Source: CAYUWM01 sp964448395
GTDB taxonomy: Bacteria; Chloroflexota; Dehalococcoidia; E44-bin15
NCBI GenBank assembly: GCA_964448395.1
Contig: CAYUWM010000003.1
Coordinates: 1 to 54,511 of the forward strand
DNA length: 54,511 nucleotides
Reading direction: 5' to 3'
Below, piece after piece: positions 25,948-33,975 of this stretch. Below the pieces are notes generated by a model. The model was not told the origin of the DNA and did no database searches. It was given only the letters and a program-made list of their open reading frames with translations. The position numbers were made by a program, and so were the translations under genes. Every line of letters begins with the position of its first letter. Positions within the stretch are counted from its first letter, which is position 1.

Positions 25948-26864
25948 GCGGACAGCTCCTCAACGAAAGACTGGGCGTTGAACGGGGCGATATCGTCCAC
26001 CGACTCGCCGGTACCGACGAAGCGGATGGGTATCTTCAGTTCATCGCAGATCGCCAGCACAATCCCTCCCCTGGCGGTGCCGTCGAGCTTGGTCAGGAAG
26101 ATCCCGCTGACATCCACCGCCTCGGCGAAACGCTTTGCCTGCACCAGCCCGTTCTGCCCGGTGGTGGCGTCGAGGACCAGGAGCACCTCGTGGGGCGCCC
26201 CGGGGTCGCTCCTCGATGCCACCCGCTTGATCTTCTTCAGTTCCTCCATCAGGTTGTACTTGGTGTGGACCCTGCCCGCGGTATCGATGATCACCGCATC
26301 GGCGTTGCGGGCCCTTGCCGCTTCCAGGCTGTCGAATACCACCGCACCGGGGTCGGCCCCCGGCTGGTGAGCGATAACATCGGCGCCAACGCGCTCCCCC
26401 AGTATCTTGATCTGATCGATGGCCGCTGCCCTGAAGGTATCCGCAGCGGCGATTATCACATTTTTACCCTGCGCCTTCATCGAGGCGGCGAGCTTGGCGA
26501 TCGAAAGGGTCTTACCGGTCCCGTTCACCCCCACCACCAGTATCACACGCGGGCCCGGCGATTCAGCATCGATAGATTGTGGGGGTTCAGCGACCTTGAG
26601 CATCTCTGCCATCTCCTCTTTAAGTATGGCCAATACACGGTCGCCGCCTGCGAGCTTATCCCTCCCCGCACGAGCCTTCACCCTATCGATGAGCTTTGTA
26701 GCAGTGGCCATACCCACATCGGCCGAGATCAGCAGCTCCTCCAGCTCGTCCCACAGCGGCTCGGCCACTGCAGCGCGGTCGAAGAGACTCACCACCCTGC
26801 TGAACCAGCCCTCCCTGCTCTTGCGTACCCCTTTTCCCAGTCCCGACACTGCTTTAACGTTCAT
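25941..26864 (-). CDS. ftsY: Signal recognition particle receptor FtsY
   Basis: GTPase that docks ribosome-SRP complexes at the membrane. N domain helices in the first 90 residues, then the GTPase: P-loop GVNGTGKT near residue 111, DTFRAAAIDQI, DTAGR and TKLDGTARGG. The protein is short (307 residues) and lacks the acidic A domain of the E. coli protein, as in many bacteria. The P-loop ends GKTLS rather than GKTTT, a mild variant. First gene of the minus-strand group that includes the two large glycosyltransferase-like proteins. Confidence 0.95.
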   Translation of the reverse strand: MNVKAVSGLGKGVRKSREGWFSRVVSLFDRAAVAEPLWDELEELLISADVGMATATKLIDRVKARAGRDKLAGGDRVLAILKEEMAEMLKVAEPPQSIDAESPGPRVILVVGVNGTGKTLSIAKLAASMKAQGKNVIIAAADTFRAAAIDQIKILGERVGADVIAHQPGADPGAVVFDSLEAARARNADAVIIDTAGRVHTKYNLMEELKKIKRVASRSDPGAPHEVLLVLDATTGQNGLVQAKRFAEAVDVSGIFLTKLDGTARGGIVLAICDELKIPIRFVGTGESVDDIAPFNAQSFVEELSAC

Positions 26865-26876
26865 ACAAGTTTAGCT

Positions 26877-26906
26877 ATAATAACACGGCTTTTTAGCGAC
26901 GGTCAA
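26877..26906 (-). promoter_or_regulatory. ftsY promoter
   Basis: TTGACC (26901-26906) and TATTAT (26877-26882) on the minus strand with an 18-base spacer; the start codon is at 26864, leaving a very short leader. Confidence 0.5.
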
Positions 26907-26960
26907 TAAGCGCCGCCGTATCAAACGTGTCGCTCACCTTATCCCAGCTATCAACATCGT

Positions 26961-27812
26961 TCAACGACCCGTCAGCTCTTTGTATGCCTCCGACAGCCTT
27001 GCGGTAACCACTCCCGGTTTTCCTCGGCCTATCGGTTTTTTGTCCACCTCAACTATCGGCAGTATCTCGATAACCGAGTTGGTGATAAAAGCCTCATTCG
27101 CATCGAGTAAATCAGCGACCGCTACATCGCATTCCGAGGTTTCGATCCCCAGGCCCGACGCCAACTCCAGCACGACGTCCCGGGTGATGCCCGGCAGTAT
27201 CCCGCTATCAACCGAGGGGGTGAGCAGCCGTCCCGCGGCCACGATGAAGATGTTGCTGGTGCTACACTCGGCCACCAGCCCGCGCTCGTTCAGCATAACG
27301 GCCTCATCGGCACCGGCAGCAGCCGCCTTAGAGCGTGCCAGCAGGCTTTCCATATAGCCGATCGACTTCACCCCCGATAGGGGCGACCGGCTGTTCCGCC
27401 TGCCGCCCACTATGACGGCACGGATGCCGTTCTCGTAGGCATGTGACGGTGGCAGAACCAACTCCTCGGCGACGATCATGGTAGTGAGCGAGCCCGACGT
27501 GGGCAGCGACAAGCTGCGCTCCCCCTCCCCCGCGGTCACCGTCAGCCGGATGCGGGCGTCAGTGAGCTCGTTAGCCGAAATGGTGTCGTACACCGCGCGC
27601 TCGAGCTCCGCCGTATCGAGCGCCGCGCCGATGCCCAACACCATCGCCGAGCGCGCCAGACGCGACAGATGACGGTCTAGGCAGAAGACCCGGCCGCCGT
27701 AGGAGCGCATGGTCTCGAAGAGGCCATACCCGTACAGCAACCCGCGGTCGAAGGCCGATACGCGGGCCTCACTTCGCTCCACCAGCTCACCATTTATGTA
27801 AACTAGCGTCAC
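26961..27812 (-). CDS. pabC: Aminodeoxychorismate lyase (class IV aminotransferase fold)
   Basis: A PLP enzyme of 283 residues. FDRGLLYGYGLFETMR near residue 22 is the family N-terminal motif; the PLP lysine is expected in GVKSIGYMESLLA near residue 148, and GLVAECSTSNIFIV follows. The fold is shared by branched-chain aminotransferases, D-amino acid aminotransferases and PabC. The position six bases after pabA, in an operon with pabB, favours 4-amino-4-deoxychorismate lyase, the step giving p-aminobenzoate for folate. The branched-chain alternative cannot be excluded from motifs alone. Confidence 0.75.
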   Translation of the reverse strand: MTLVYINGELVERSEARVSAFDRGLLYGYGLFETMRSYGGRVFCLDRHLSRLARSAMVLGIGAALDTAELERAVYDTISANELTDARIRLTVTAGEGERSLSLPTSGSLTTMIVAEELVLPPSHAYENGIRAVIVGGRRNSRSPLSGVKSIGYMESLLARSKAAAAGADEAVMLNERGLVAECSTSNIFIVAAGRLLTPSVDSGILPGITRDVVLELASGLGIETSECDVAVADLLDANEAFITNSVIEILPIVEVDKKPIGRGKPGVVTARLSEAYKELTGR

Positions 27813-27818
27813 CGTGCT

Positions 27819-28406
27819 CTACCCTTCCCCAATCCACAGCGCTTCGCTGAAGCCCAAGAAACGCCTCAGTATATCGTGCCCCGCGGCGGTGAGGATCGAC
27901 TCCGGGTGGAACTGGACGCCCTCCACCGCGAACCGCTGGTGCCTCACCCCCATCACCTCCCCCTCGTCGGTGGTGGCGGTTACCTCCAAGCATTCGGGCA
28001 CCGATTCCCGCTCCACGATCAGCGAGTGGTAGCGCGCTGCCTCGAAGGGGCTATCGATACCCTCATAAATGGTTCGCCCGTCGTGGTGGATTATCGATGT
28101 CTTGCCGTGCGTGGGCGTCCCCCGGCCGATTATCGCCCCGTACACACTGGCGATGCACTGATGGCCCAAACACACGCCGAGGATCGGCAGCCGCCCGCCG
28201 AAGTGCCGCACCACGTCGTTAGAGATGCCGGCGTCCGGCGGCGCCCCCGGCCCCGGCGAGATCACGATGTGGGAAGGCGCCAGCGACTCAATCTCGGCCA
28301 GCGACACGGCATCGTGGCGGTACACCACCGGTTCCCACCCCAGCTCGCCGATGTACTGCGCCAGGTTGTACACGAACGAGTCGTAGTTATCGATTATCAG
28401 TATCAT
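27819..28406 (-). CDS. pabA: Aminodeoxychorismate/anthranilate synthase glutaminase subunit
   Basis: Class I glutamine amidotransferase of 195 residues. IDNYDSFVYNL at the start, the nucleophile Cys in LGVCLGHQ near residue 80 and the His-Glu pair in FHPESI near 170 complete the triad. It provides ammonia to PabB, whose gene overlaps it by four bases. Family members often serve both folate and tryptophan synthesis; the adjoining pabC points to folate. Confidence 0.9.
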   Translation of the reverse strand: MILIIDNYDSFVYNLAQYIGELGWEPVVYRHDAVSLAEIESLAPSHIVISPGPGAPPDAGISNDVVRHFGGRLPILGVCLGHQCIASVYGAIIGRGTPTHGKTSIIHHDGRTIYEGIDSPFEAARYHSLIVERESVPECLEVTATTDEGEVMGVRHQRFAVEGVQFHPESILTAAGHDILRRFLGFSEALWIGEG

Positions 28407-29848
28407 CTCGCGTCGGTCACCAGCTGGAGCGCCAGAGCCTCGAACAGCGCCCTGGCCTTGTCCAGCGTCTCCTGGTACTCGGCCTCGGGGTCAGAATCCC
28501 ACACGATCCCGCCGCCGACCTGGAAGTATGCCTTCCCGCCCTTGATTATGAAGGTGCGGATCACGATATTGCAGTCCATCCCGCCGTCGAAGCCCAGGTA
28601 GCCGATGGAGCCGGTGTAAACGCTCCTCCGCGTCGGCTCCAGCTCATCGATTATCTCCATCGCCCGCACCTTGGGCGCGCCGGTTATCGAGCCGCCGGGG
28701 AAGGCGGCCTTCAGCAGGTCGATTCGATCCTTGTCCTCGCGCAGTTGCCCCTCGACAGTCGAGGTCAGCTGGAACACGGTGGCATATTTCTCCAGCGTCC
28801 ACAGCTCCCGCACCTTCACCGTGCCGTAGCGGCACACCCGGCCCAGGTCGTTGCGCTCCAAGTCAACGATCATCACGTTCTCGGCGCGGTCCTTGACGCT
28901 ATCCAGCAGCTCAGCGGCCAGGGCATCGTCCTCCGCGGCGTTCGACCCGCGGGGGCGGGTGCCCTTCATCGGGCGGGTATCCACCGCATCACCACGCACC
29001 CTGAGGAACCGCTCCGGCGAGGCGCCGACGATGGTCACCCCGCCGAAGTTGAGGTAAGAGGCGAACGGCGCCGGGTTGATGCCTCGCAGCCGGCGGTACA
29101 GCTCGTACGGTGGTATGGGCAGCTCCACCTCGAACCGTTGAGAGAGATTCACCTGGAATATGTCTCCGGCGGCGATGTACTCCCTGACCCGCGCCACCGC
29201 CTCCACATACCCCTCGTGGGTGAAGCCGCCGCGCATACCGGCAACGGGTATCGAATCGTCAGGCAATGCTGACGCGGTACGGGGCGACCGCGCCAGCATT
29301 TCTTTCATCTCACCGATGCGAGCGTTAGCCTTCTGCATGCGGCGCGGCTCGTCCGTATCGGGGAAGCCGGTGCTGGCGACATACGCCCTGCCCTCCCGGT
29401 GATCGAAACCCACCACCGCGTCGTAGAACGCCAGGTAGCACTCCGGCAGCTGCAGGTCGTCGACGGCGGTGGAGGGCAGGCCCTCGATGAAGTGGCACAG
29501 GTCGTAGCTCAGGTATCCCACCGCGCCGCCGGTGAACGGCAGCGGCGACGGCGAGGCCTGCACCGCATATCTGTCCAGCACCTGCCCCAGCACATCGAAG
29601 GGGTTGCCCACCGCTCTCTCCCGCTTGTCCCTGTAGTGCAGCGTGACCTGGCTGCCTCGGCTGGTAATCACCAGGAAGGGGTCGCCGCCGATGAACGAGT
29701 AGCGCCCCAGGTTTTCATGGTCCATGCCGCTGTCGAGGAAGAAGCTGAACGGGCGCTCCTCGAGCAGCTCGAAGGCCTCCGGCGCCGTCAGCGCGGTAGA
29801 GACCTCCTCTATCAGGGGGTATTGCTGATCACTATTGCCAATATTCAC
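28403..29848 (-). CDS. pabB: Aminodeoxychorismate synthase component I
   Basis: Chorismate-using enzyme of about 481 residues. Key stretches: FQVNLSQRF, TRPMKGTRPRG, MIVDLERNDLGRVC, PGGSITGAPKVRAMEIIDELEP and the C-terminal GGGIVWDSDPEAEYQE. I chose the GTG at 29848 because GGAGG lies seven bases before it; the frame opens further upstream at 29923, but those codons run through a palindromic repeat and encode atypical residues. The N-terminal tryptophan-site element of anthranilate synthase is not obvious, which together with pabC favours PabB over TrpE. Confidence 0.85.
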   Translation of the reverse strand: MNIGNSDQQYPLIEEVSTALTAPEAFELLEERPFSFFLDSGMDHENLGRYSFIGGDPFLVITSRGSQVTLHYRDKRERAVGNPFDVLGQVLDRYAVQASPSPLPFTGGAVGYLSYDLCHFIEGLPSTAVDDLQLPECYLAFYDAVVGFDHREGRAYVASTGFPDTDEPRRMQKANARIGEMKEMLARSPRTASALPDDSIPVAGMRGGFTHEGYVEAVARVREYIAAGDIFQVNLSQRFEVELPIPPYELYRRLRGINPAPFASYLNFGGVTIVGASPERFLRVRGDAVDTRPMKGTRPRGSNAAEDDALAAELLDSVKDRAENVMIVDLERNDLGRVCRYGTVKVRELWTLEKYATVFQLTSTVEGQLREDKDRIDLLKAAFPGGSITGAPKVRAMEIIDELEPTRRSVYTGSIGYLGFDGGMDCNIVIRTFIIKGGKAYFQVGGGIVWDSDPEAEYQETLDKARALFEALALQLVTDAR

Positions 29849-29855
29849 TGCGAAA

Positions 29856-29891
29856 CCTCCCCCTTTTCTAAAGGGGGACCGAGGGGGATTC
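29856..29891. repeat. Palindromic repeat, left copy flanking DUF559
   Basis: Core CCCCCTTTTCTAAAGGGGG at 29859-29877 followed by a second G-run and ATT. It is the inverted counterpart of 30237-30271. It contains the last codons of the DUF559 gene and the pabB ribosome site. Confidence 0.75.
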
Positions 29892-30236
29892 GAGACGCTC
29901 CAGCACCCTCTCCACCACCCCATCGAGATTCTGACGCACCTCCAGATTGGAGAACCTCATCACCGTCAGGGCGTTCCCCCTGAGATAATCATCCCTTTGC
30001 CTGTCAGATTCCAGCATCTCCCCGGAATAGTGCTGCGCCCCGTCCACCTCGATAACCATCCCGGCCCTGGGACAATAGAAATCCACTATATAATTGCCGA
30101 TAATCTTTTGCCTGTAGAATTGATGCCCTTTAAGCTGCTTCCTTCTCAGCCTCGACCACAGGGTCCTCTCCGTATCGGTCATGTTGCTCCTCAACTCCCT
30201 GGAGCGGAGCAGGAGGTTCTTATTATAGGGTAGCAT
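29868..30236 (-). CDS. DUF559 (Vsr-like) endonuclease-domain protein
   Basis: A 122-residue protein of the DUF559 family, a PD-(D/E)XK/Vsr-like nuclease fold. Typical sequence: MTDTERTLWSRLRRKQL, FYRQKIIGNYIVDFYCP, and IEVDGAQHY, which supplies the acidic metal-binding residues. Its start codon touches the right palindromic repeat and its last residues (SPSVPL) are encoded in the left one, so the gene fills the space between two inverted repeats. DUF559 genes are often found with such G/C-run repeats and are suspected to be mobile; the enzyme activity is not well established. It separates herA from pabB. Confidence 0.85.
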   Translation of the reverse strand: MLPYNKNLLLRSRELRSNMTDTERTLWSRLRRKQLKGHQFYRQKIIGNYIVDFYCPRAGMVIEVDGAQHYSGEMLESDRQRDDYLRGNALTVMRFSNLEVRQNLDGVVERVLERLESPSVPL

Positions 30237-30271
30237 AATCCCCCTGAATCCCCCTTTTCGAAAGGGGGACT
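30237..30271. repeat. Palindromic repeat, right copy flanking DUF559
   Basis: AATCCCCC, a short spacer, then CCCCCTTTTCGAAAGGGGG (30250-30268). Inverted relative to the left copy. On the minus strand it supplies the GGGGG run just before the DUF559 ATG and would form a hairpin just after the herA stop. Confidence 0.75.
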
Positions 30272-30288
30272 GTTATTTTAAAGCCTCA

Positions 30289-31908
30289 TCAGTCAGCGAA
30301 CAGGTCCCTGGCCTCCTCCTCCGCCATCCTCTTCGCCTCCAGCGCGTCGCGGAAGCCCAGCTCCTTGTAGGACTCGTTCGTGCCGTAGTCCCTGGTGCGC
30401 ACCACCACCGGCATCGGCACCGCGTGGCCGAATATCAGCGCCTGCTGCCGCGAGTCCAGCTTGGCCAGCACCCCCTTCAGTTCTCCCTTGCCGGAGACGC
30501 CGGTCAGCACGCTCTCGATGTCCCGCTCGTTGTCCAGCAGGCAGGTGATCTTGGTGCCCATCTGGCTCATCACCTCCTCGTCAATGCCGGAGGGCCGCTG
30601 GTCGATGACCATCAGCGAGACGTTGTACTTACGCATCTCCCGCGCGATGGTGCCGAATATGGTCTGCCCCGCCAGCTCGCGGCTGAGGAACTTGTGCGCC
30701 TCCTCGATGGTGATCACCAGCGGGCGGGGTTTGGCGCCATCCTCCGCCGTCGCCCGCTCCATGCGCTCGCGGTACTTCTCGTGGATGCGCCGGGTGAGCA
30801 GGTTGGCCACCAGCATGTAGGCCGCGAGGTCGGTGTAGCGGCCGAACTCGAGGACCACGTGGATGCCGCGGTCGAGGTAGCCCAGTATGCTCTGGATGGC
30901 GTTGTCGCGGGCGTGGGGCACCAGGAACTTGAGCCGCCTCAGGCTGTCGAGGCGGCGGTACAGCGCCGCCATGGTAGCCTCGTGCTCACCGAGCTCGTCG
31001 GCCAGGGCGTTCAGCCCCTCCCTGCCGTCGATGGCCAGGAAGCCCTGCAGCCATGCCCTGTCCCCGAACCTGCGGGCTAGGCGGTAGGTGGCCTGCACCG
31101 CGGCTTCGGTGAGGCCCAGCGTCTCGCGCAGCATGGCGATATCCTCAGGCTCTATCTCGTCGTAGCCGATCTCGACTATCGAGTCTACGGAGACCTTGCG
31201 CCGCCTGGCGCTCTCCGCGTCGAGGGCGAACACCGCCACGCTGGAGGGGAACAATTGCTTCAGCGATTTCACCGTCCCGCCCCCCTCGCTGGTGCCCTGC
31301 CAGCCATACTCGCTGTGCATATCGAAAATCAGGTTGACCGCCGCGTTCTCCTGAATGATGCCGATGAGCACCAGCCGCGCCAGGAAGGTCTTGCCCGTGC
31401 CGCTCTTGCCGAACACCCCGTTGGAGCGCTTCACCAGCTCCGCCGGGTCGAGGCGCACCTTGGTCTCCATGTCCAGCGGGGTGCCGATGTAGAACTGCCG
31501 CTCCTCCACCTGCCCGAACACCTGAGAGACATCCTCCTCGCCAGCGTCGTGCACCGCCGAGAAGTGTGCCGGCACCGTCTTCACCGGCTGCGGCCCTTCC
31601 AGCAGGCTCTCGGCGTCGCCGCCGATGGTCATCAGCGGCAGCACGTGCAGCCGTCCGAAGGTGCTGGTACCGGCGATGACCTCGGCGATGAAAGGGTCGG
31701 TCACGTCCGGGGGCGAGGCCATCATCCGCGGGTCGCTGGCGTCCAGCGACACGTCGGTGATCATGCCGAAGAAGCGCCGCTTCCGGCCGCCGATGGTAAC
31801 GTAGCGGCCGACAGCGATGTCCTCCACCGACACCTCTCCGTCGAGCCTGACATCCACGCCGCCGGTCAGCGACCCGGCAACCACCATGCCCAGCTTTCGC
31901 TCCTGCAT
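30289..31908 (-). CDS. herA: HerA-type DNA translocase/helicase
   Basis: Hexameric FtsK/HerA-superfamily ATPase that works with the nuclease NurA in DNA end processing. The N-terminal HAS-barrel-like domain (about 1-120) is followed by Walker A GKSGTGKT near residue 167 and Walker B with catalytic Glu, LVITIEEAHKFL, near 397; DUF87-type sequence lies between. At 539 residues it is of normal length. It is the last gene of a unit that begins upstream of nurA, about 5 kb away, and shares one base with the preceding stop codon (TGATG). In most genomes nurA and herA are adjacent; here seven genes lie between. Confidence 0.9.
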   Translation of the reverse strand: MQERKLGMVVAGSLTGGVDVRLDGEVSVEDIAVGRYVTIGGRKRRFFGMITDVSLDASDPRMMASPPDVTDPFIAEVIAGTSTFGRLHVLPLMTIGGDAESLLEGPQPVKTVPAHFSAVHDAGEEDVSQVFGQVEERQFYIGTPLDMETKVRLDPAELVKRSNGVFGKSGTGKTFLARLVLIGIIQENAAVNLIFDMHSEYGWQGTSEGGGTVKSLKQLFPSSVAVFALDAESARRRKVSVDSIVEIGYDEIEPEDIAMLRETLGLTEAAVQATYRLARRFGDRAWLQGFLAIDGREGLNALADELGEHEATMAALYRRLDSLRRLKFLVPHARDNAIQSILGYLDRGIHVVLEFGRYTDLAAYMLVANLLTRRIHEKYRERMERATAEDGAKPRPLVITIEEAHKFLSRELAGQTIFGTIAREMRKYNVSLMVIDQRPSGIDEEVMSQMGTKITCLLDNERDIESVLTGVSGKGELKGVLAKLDSRQQALIFGHAVPMPVVVRTRDYGTNESYKELGFRDALEAKRMAEEEARDLFAD

Positions 31909-32489
31909 CAGACCTTCAGCCTCCTCAGTATCGAGTTCAGCCGGTGGGTGTCATCCGACAGCAGCACCGCCAGCTCCTTGCCCGCGCTGACCAGGAACTC
32001 GCGTGGCTCCCGGTTTGCCGCGGCGGCGCCGCGCAGCGATGCGGCGATGAGCTCATCGGAGCGCTCGCCGGCGTTTACCAGCAGGCCCAGGTAGTCCAGC
32101 GATCGGGTGAACTCGGCGGTCTGCTCCGGCTCGCAGATGTACACGAAGCTGTGTATCCTGGCCGGGCGCGGCGGCAGGTACTGCCTGATGTTCCCGCCGT
32201 CCTTGTGCCCCACCACCACAGCACGAAAATCGGTGCGCAGCAGCTTCTCAAGCTGCGGGTTGGCGCTGAAGACGTCGCCCTCCGCCTCCTCGCCACCACC
32301 GCGGGCGATGGGGCGGCGCCCCGGCTCGATGCTGGTGGTAGCGGCGTCGGCGACCGCGGCATAGATATCGATATCTCCCTCTGACACCCGCACCAGCCCG
32401 CCGAAGGGCGGGGGGCTGTGCAGCTCATAGCACTGCGCGGTGAACCCCCCGGTCGCAGCCTCGATTATCTCCCCTATCTTAATCGTCAA
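31908..32489 (-). CDS. HerA-linked protein with possible HAS-barrel start
   Basis: A 193-residue soluble protein. The first 60 residues (IGEIIEAATGGFT, then PPPFGGLVRVSEG and IYAAVADAAT) resemble a HAS-barrel, the HerA-ATP synthase N-terminal fold, and the rest is helical with many Arg and Ala. RPARIHSFVYIC is a stretch I associate with HerA-neighbour proteins, but I cannot name the family. Immediate overlap with herA suggests a HerA partner or loader. Function inferred from position only. Confidence 0.55.
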   Translation of the reverse strand: MTIKIGEIIEAATGGFTAQCYELHSPPPFGGLVRVSEGDIDIYAAVADAATTSIEPGRRPIARGGGEEAEGDVFSANPQLEKLLRTDFRAVVVGHKDGGNIRQYLPPRPARIHSFVYICEPEQTAEFTRSLDYLGLLVNAGERSDELIAASLRGAAAANREPREFLVSAGKELAVLLSDDTHRLNSILRRLKV

Positions 32490-32505
32490 ATTAGCTATCT
32501 CCTGC

Positions 32506-32829
32506 TTACTGATGAACCATGCTATAGCTCAGCCCGACAACCCCCACCAGCGTCACCCCCAGAAAGACAAGCTTCATCGCCGTCGCCGGCTCCTTGAAAT
32601 GCAGCACCCCGACCAGCGCGACCAATGCCAGCCCTACTCCACACCATATGGCATAGGTGACACTGAGTTCCATCGTCTTCAAGGCATAAGTAAATCCGGT
32701 GAACGATAGGCCGTAGAACAAGAACACCAGCACGCTGGGTATCCAGTTAGTGAAGCCCTGCGACATCTTCATGCACGTCGTGCCGCACACCTCCATCACG
32801 ATCGCCAGCAACAGTAGAAACCAGCCCAT
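32506..32829 (-). CDS. Small multidrug resistance (SMR/EmrE-SugE) transporter
   Basis: A 107-residue protein with four membrane helices. The essential membrane Glu is at position 13 in LLAIVMEVCGTTCMK; the pattern LSVTYAIWCGVG near residue 56 and a loop HFKEP near 78 are typical. It would exchange protons for cationic compounds or guanidinium. The SugE/Gdx type (guanidinium) and the EmrE type (drugs) are hard to separate here. It abuts the ICMT-like gene without a spare base, inside the nurA-herA unit. Confidence 0.88.
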   Translation of the reverse strand: MGWFLLLLAIVMEVCGTTCMKMSQGFTNWIPSVLVFLFYGLSFTGFTYALKTMELSVTYAIWCGVGLALVALVGVLHFKEPATAMKLVFLGVTLVGVVGLSYSMVHQ

Positions 32830-33351
32830 TTACTTACTCCTTATCCCGCGTAGAACCATGCGTACTATCCCCGACACCACATCGGCCTGCGGCACCTTCT
32901 TCTGATAGTGGATGTAGTCCTCGCCGAACTTCTCCATGTTGTCACGATCCTCGCGCCAGATGTCGATGTACACCAGCGGCATCGCCGCCGCGCCGCAGAC
33001 GGCCACCACCCAGTACTGCGATATCAGCATCAGGGCGAACACCATCACCCCCCAGCCGACGTAAATGGGGTGGCGCACTATGGCGTACGGGCCGCTATCG
33101 ACCACGGTGGTGGTCTTGACCCAGCTATCGCCCTGGGCCACGCCGCCCCGCTTACGCAGCACCCGCATGGGGGTAAGACACAGCAGCAATCCGAAAACCC
33201 ATACCGCCCAGCCGAGATACATCAGCCAGTCGATACCGTGGATGTTATAGTTCTGGATGCACAGCACCACCGCCGCGACGGTCAGCGCGCCGGCAGTCAA
33301 CGATGTCACGTAGTCCTTCCAGGTCAGCTCATCGCTCCGCTGTCTCACCAT
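32830..33351 (-). CDS. ICMT/PEMT-like membrane methyltransferase
   Basis: A 173-residue protein with four or five membrane helices. The signature YAIVRHPIYVGWG (about residue 90-102) and the C-terminal EDYIHYQKKVP are typical of isoprenylcysteine carboxyl methyltransferase-like enzymes, which methylate small or lipid substrates with S-adenosylmethionine. Bacterial members rarely have known substrates. Located between SMR (0 bases) and GNAT (nine bases). Confidence 0.75.
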   Translation of the reverse strand: MVRQRSDELTWKDYVTSLTAGALTVAAVVLCIQNYNIHGIDWLMYLGWAVWVFGLLLCLTPMRVLRKRGGVAQGDSWVKTTTVVDSGPYAIVRHPIYVGWGVMVFALMLISQYWVVAVCGAAAMPLVYIDIWREDRDNMEKFGEDYIHYQKKVPQADVVSGIVRMVLRGIRSK

Positions 33352-33360
33352 GTCGCCTCC

Positions 33361-33975
33361 CTATTTGATATCCTTGGACAGCCGTATGAACTCGAAATAC
33401 TCGCCGCCGATGGTGGTTCCCCGCGGCTCGCCCGCCTCCGCCATACCGAAGCGCTTGTAGAAGCGGATGGCGTCCTGGTTGTACGTCTCTGCGTCCAGCT
33501 CCAGCCTGGTCGCCCCGGCCCTCGCCGCTGCCTCCTGCGTGTGGGACATGATCTCCGCACCCAGCCCCCGATTCCTGAAATCCTCGTAGAAGGCCAGGCA
33601 GGCGATGTAGTACGTGCCGTCCTCCATCTGGCCCAGCTCATCGCCAGCCCATTGCAGGTGCCGCGCCTGCCTCAGGAACCTGGCCCTCATGTACCTCAAA
33701 ATCAGCATCGAGGTCTTGAACTGCTGGCCCTTGCTCTGCTTCCAGTCGTAGGTCACGATCATACCGGCGTTCCTGCCATCGACCTTCATGAAACTGGTGT
33801 GCTCGAAGCTGAGGATATTACCCGTGTAGCGGAACAGGTTGCGGTTCACCCTTTCGTGGACGCCACCGTAGAGCGCGGGCACGAACTTGGTAGCGGATAT
33901 GACGAACAGCCGGTTGAAGTCCTCCGCCTCCTCCGCCGTTACCCCTGCCGGCACTATGGAACGTTCGGCTATCAT
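33361..33975 (-). CDS. GNAT family acetyltransferase
   Basis: A 204-residue protein with the acetyl-CoA pyrophosphate-binding motif FRNRGLGAEI (near residue 135) and the typical ending ETYNQDAIRFYKRFGM. The N-terminal third (FVPALYGG, then HTSFMKVDGRNAGMIVTYDW) is the substrate side. It could acetylate a small molecule, a protein or, as with some toxins, charged tRNA; nothing decides this. Start overlaps the upstream HEPN-like gene by four bases. Confidence 0.8.
   Translation of the reverse strand: MIAERSIVPAGVTAEEAEDFNRLFVISATKFVPALYGGVHERVNRNLFRYTGNILSFEHTSFMKVDGRNAGMIVTYDWKQSKGQQFKTSMLILRYMRARFLRQARHLQWAGDELGQMEDGTYYIACLAFYEDFRNRGLGAEIMSHTQEAAARAGATRLELDAETYNQDAIRFYKRFGMAEAGEPRGTTIGGEYFEFIRLSKDIK

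Noticed and set aside
29848..29923. Longer N-terminus for pabB
   Set aside because: Those codons run through the palindromic repeat and the DUF559 3' end; the ribosome site and family start fit 29848.
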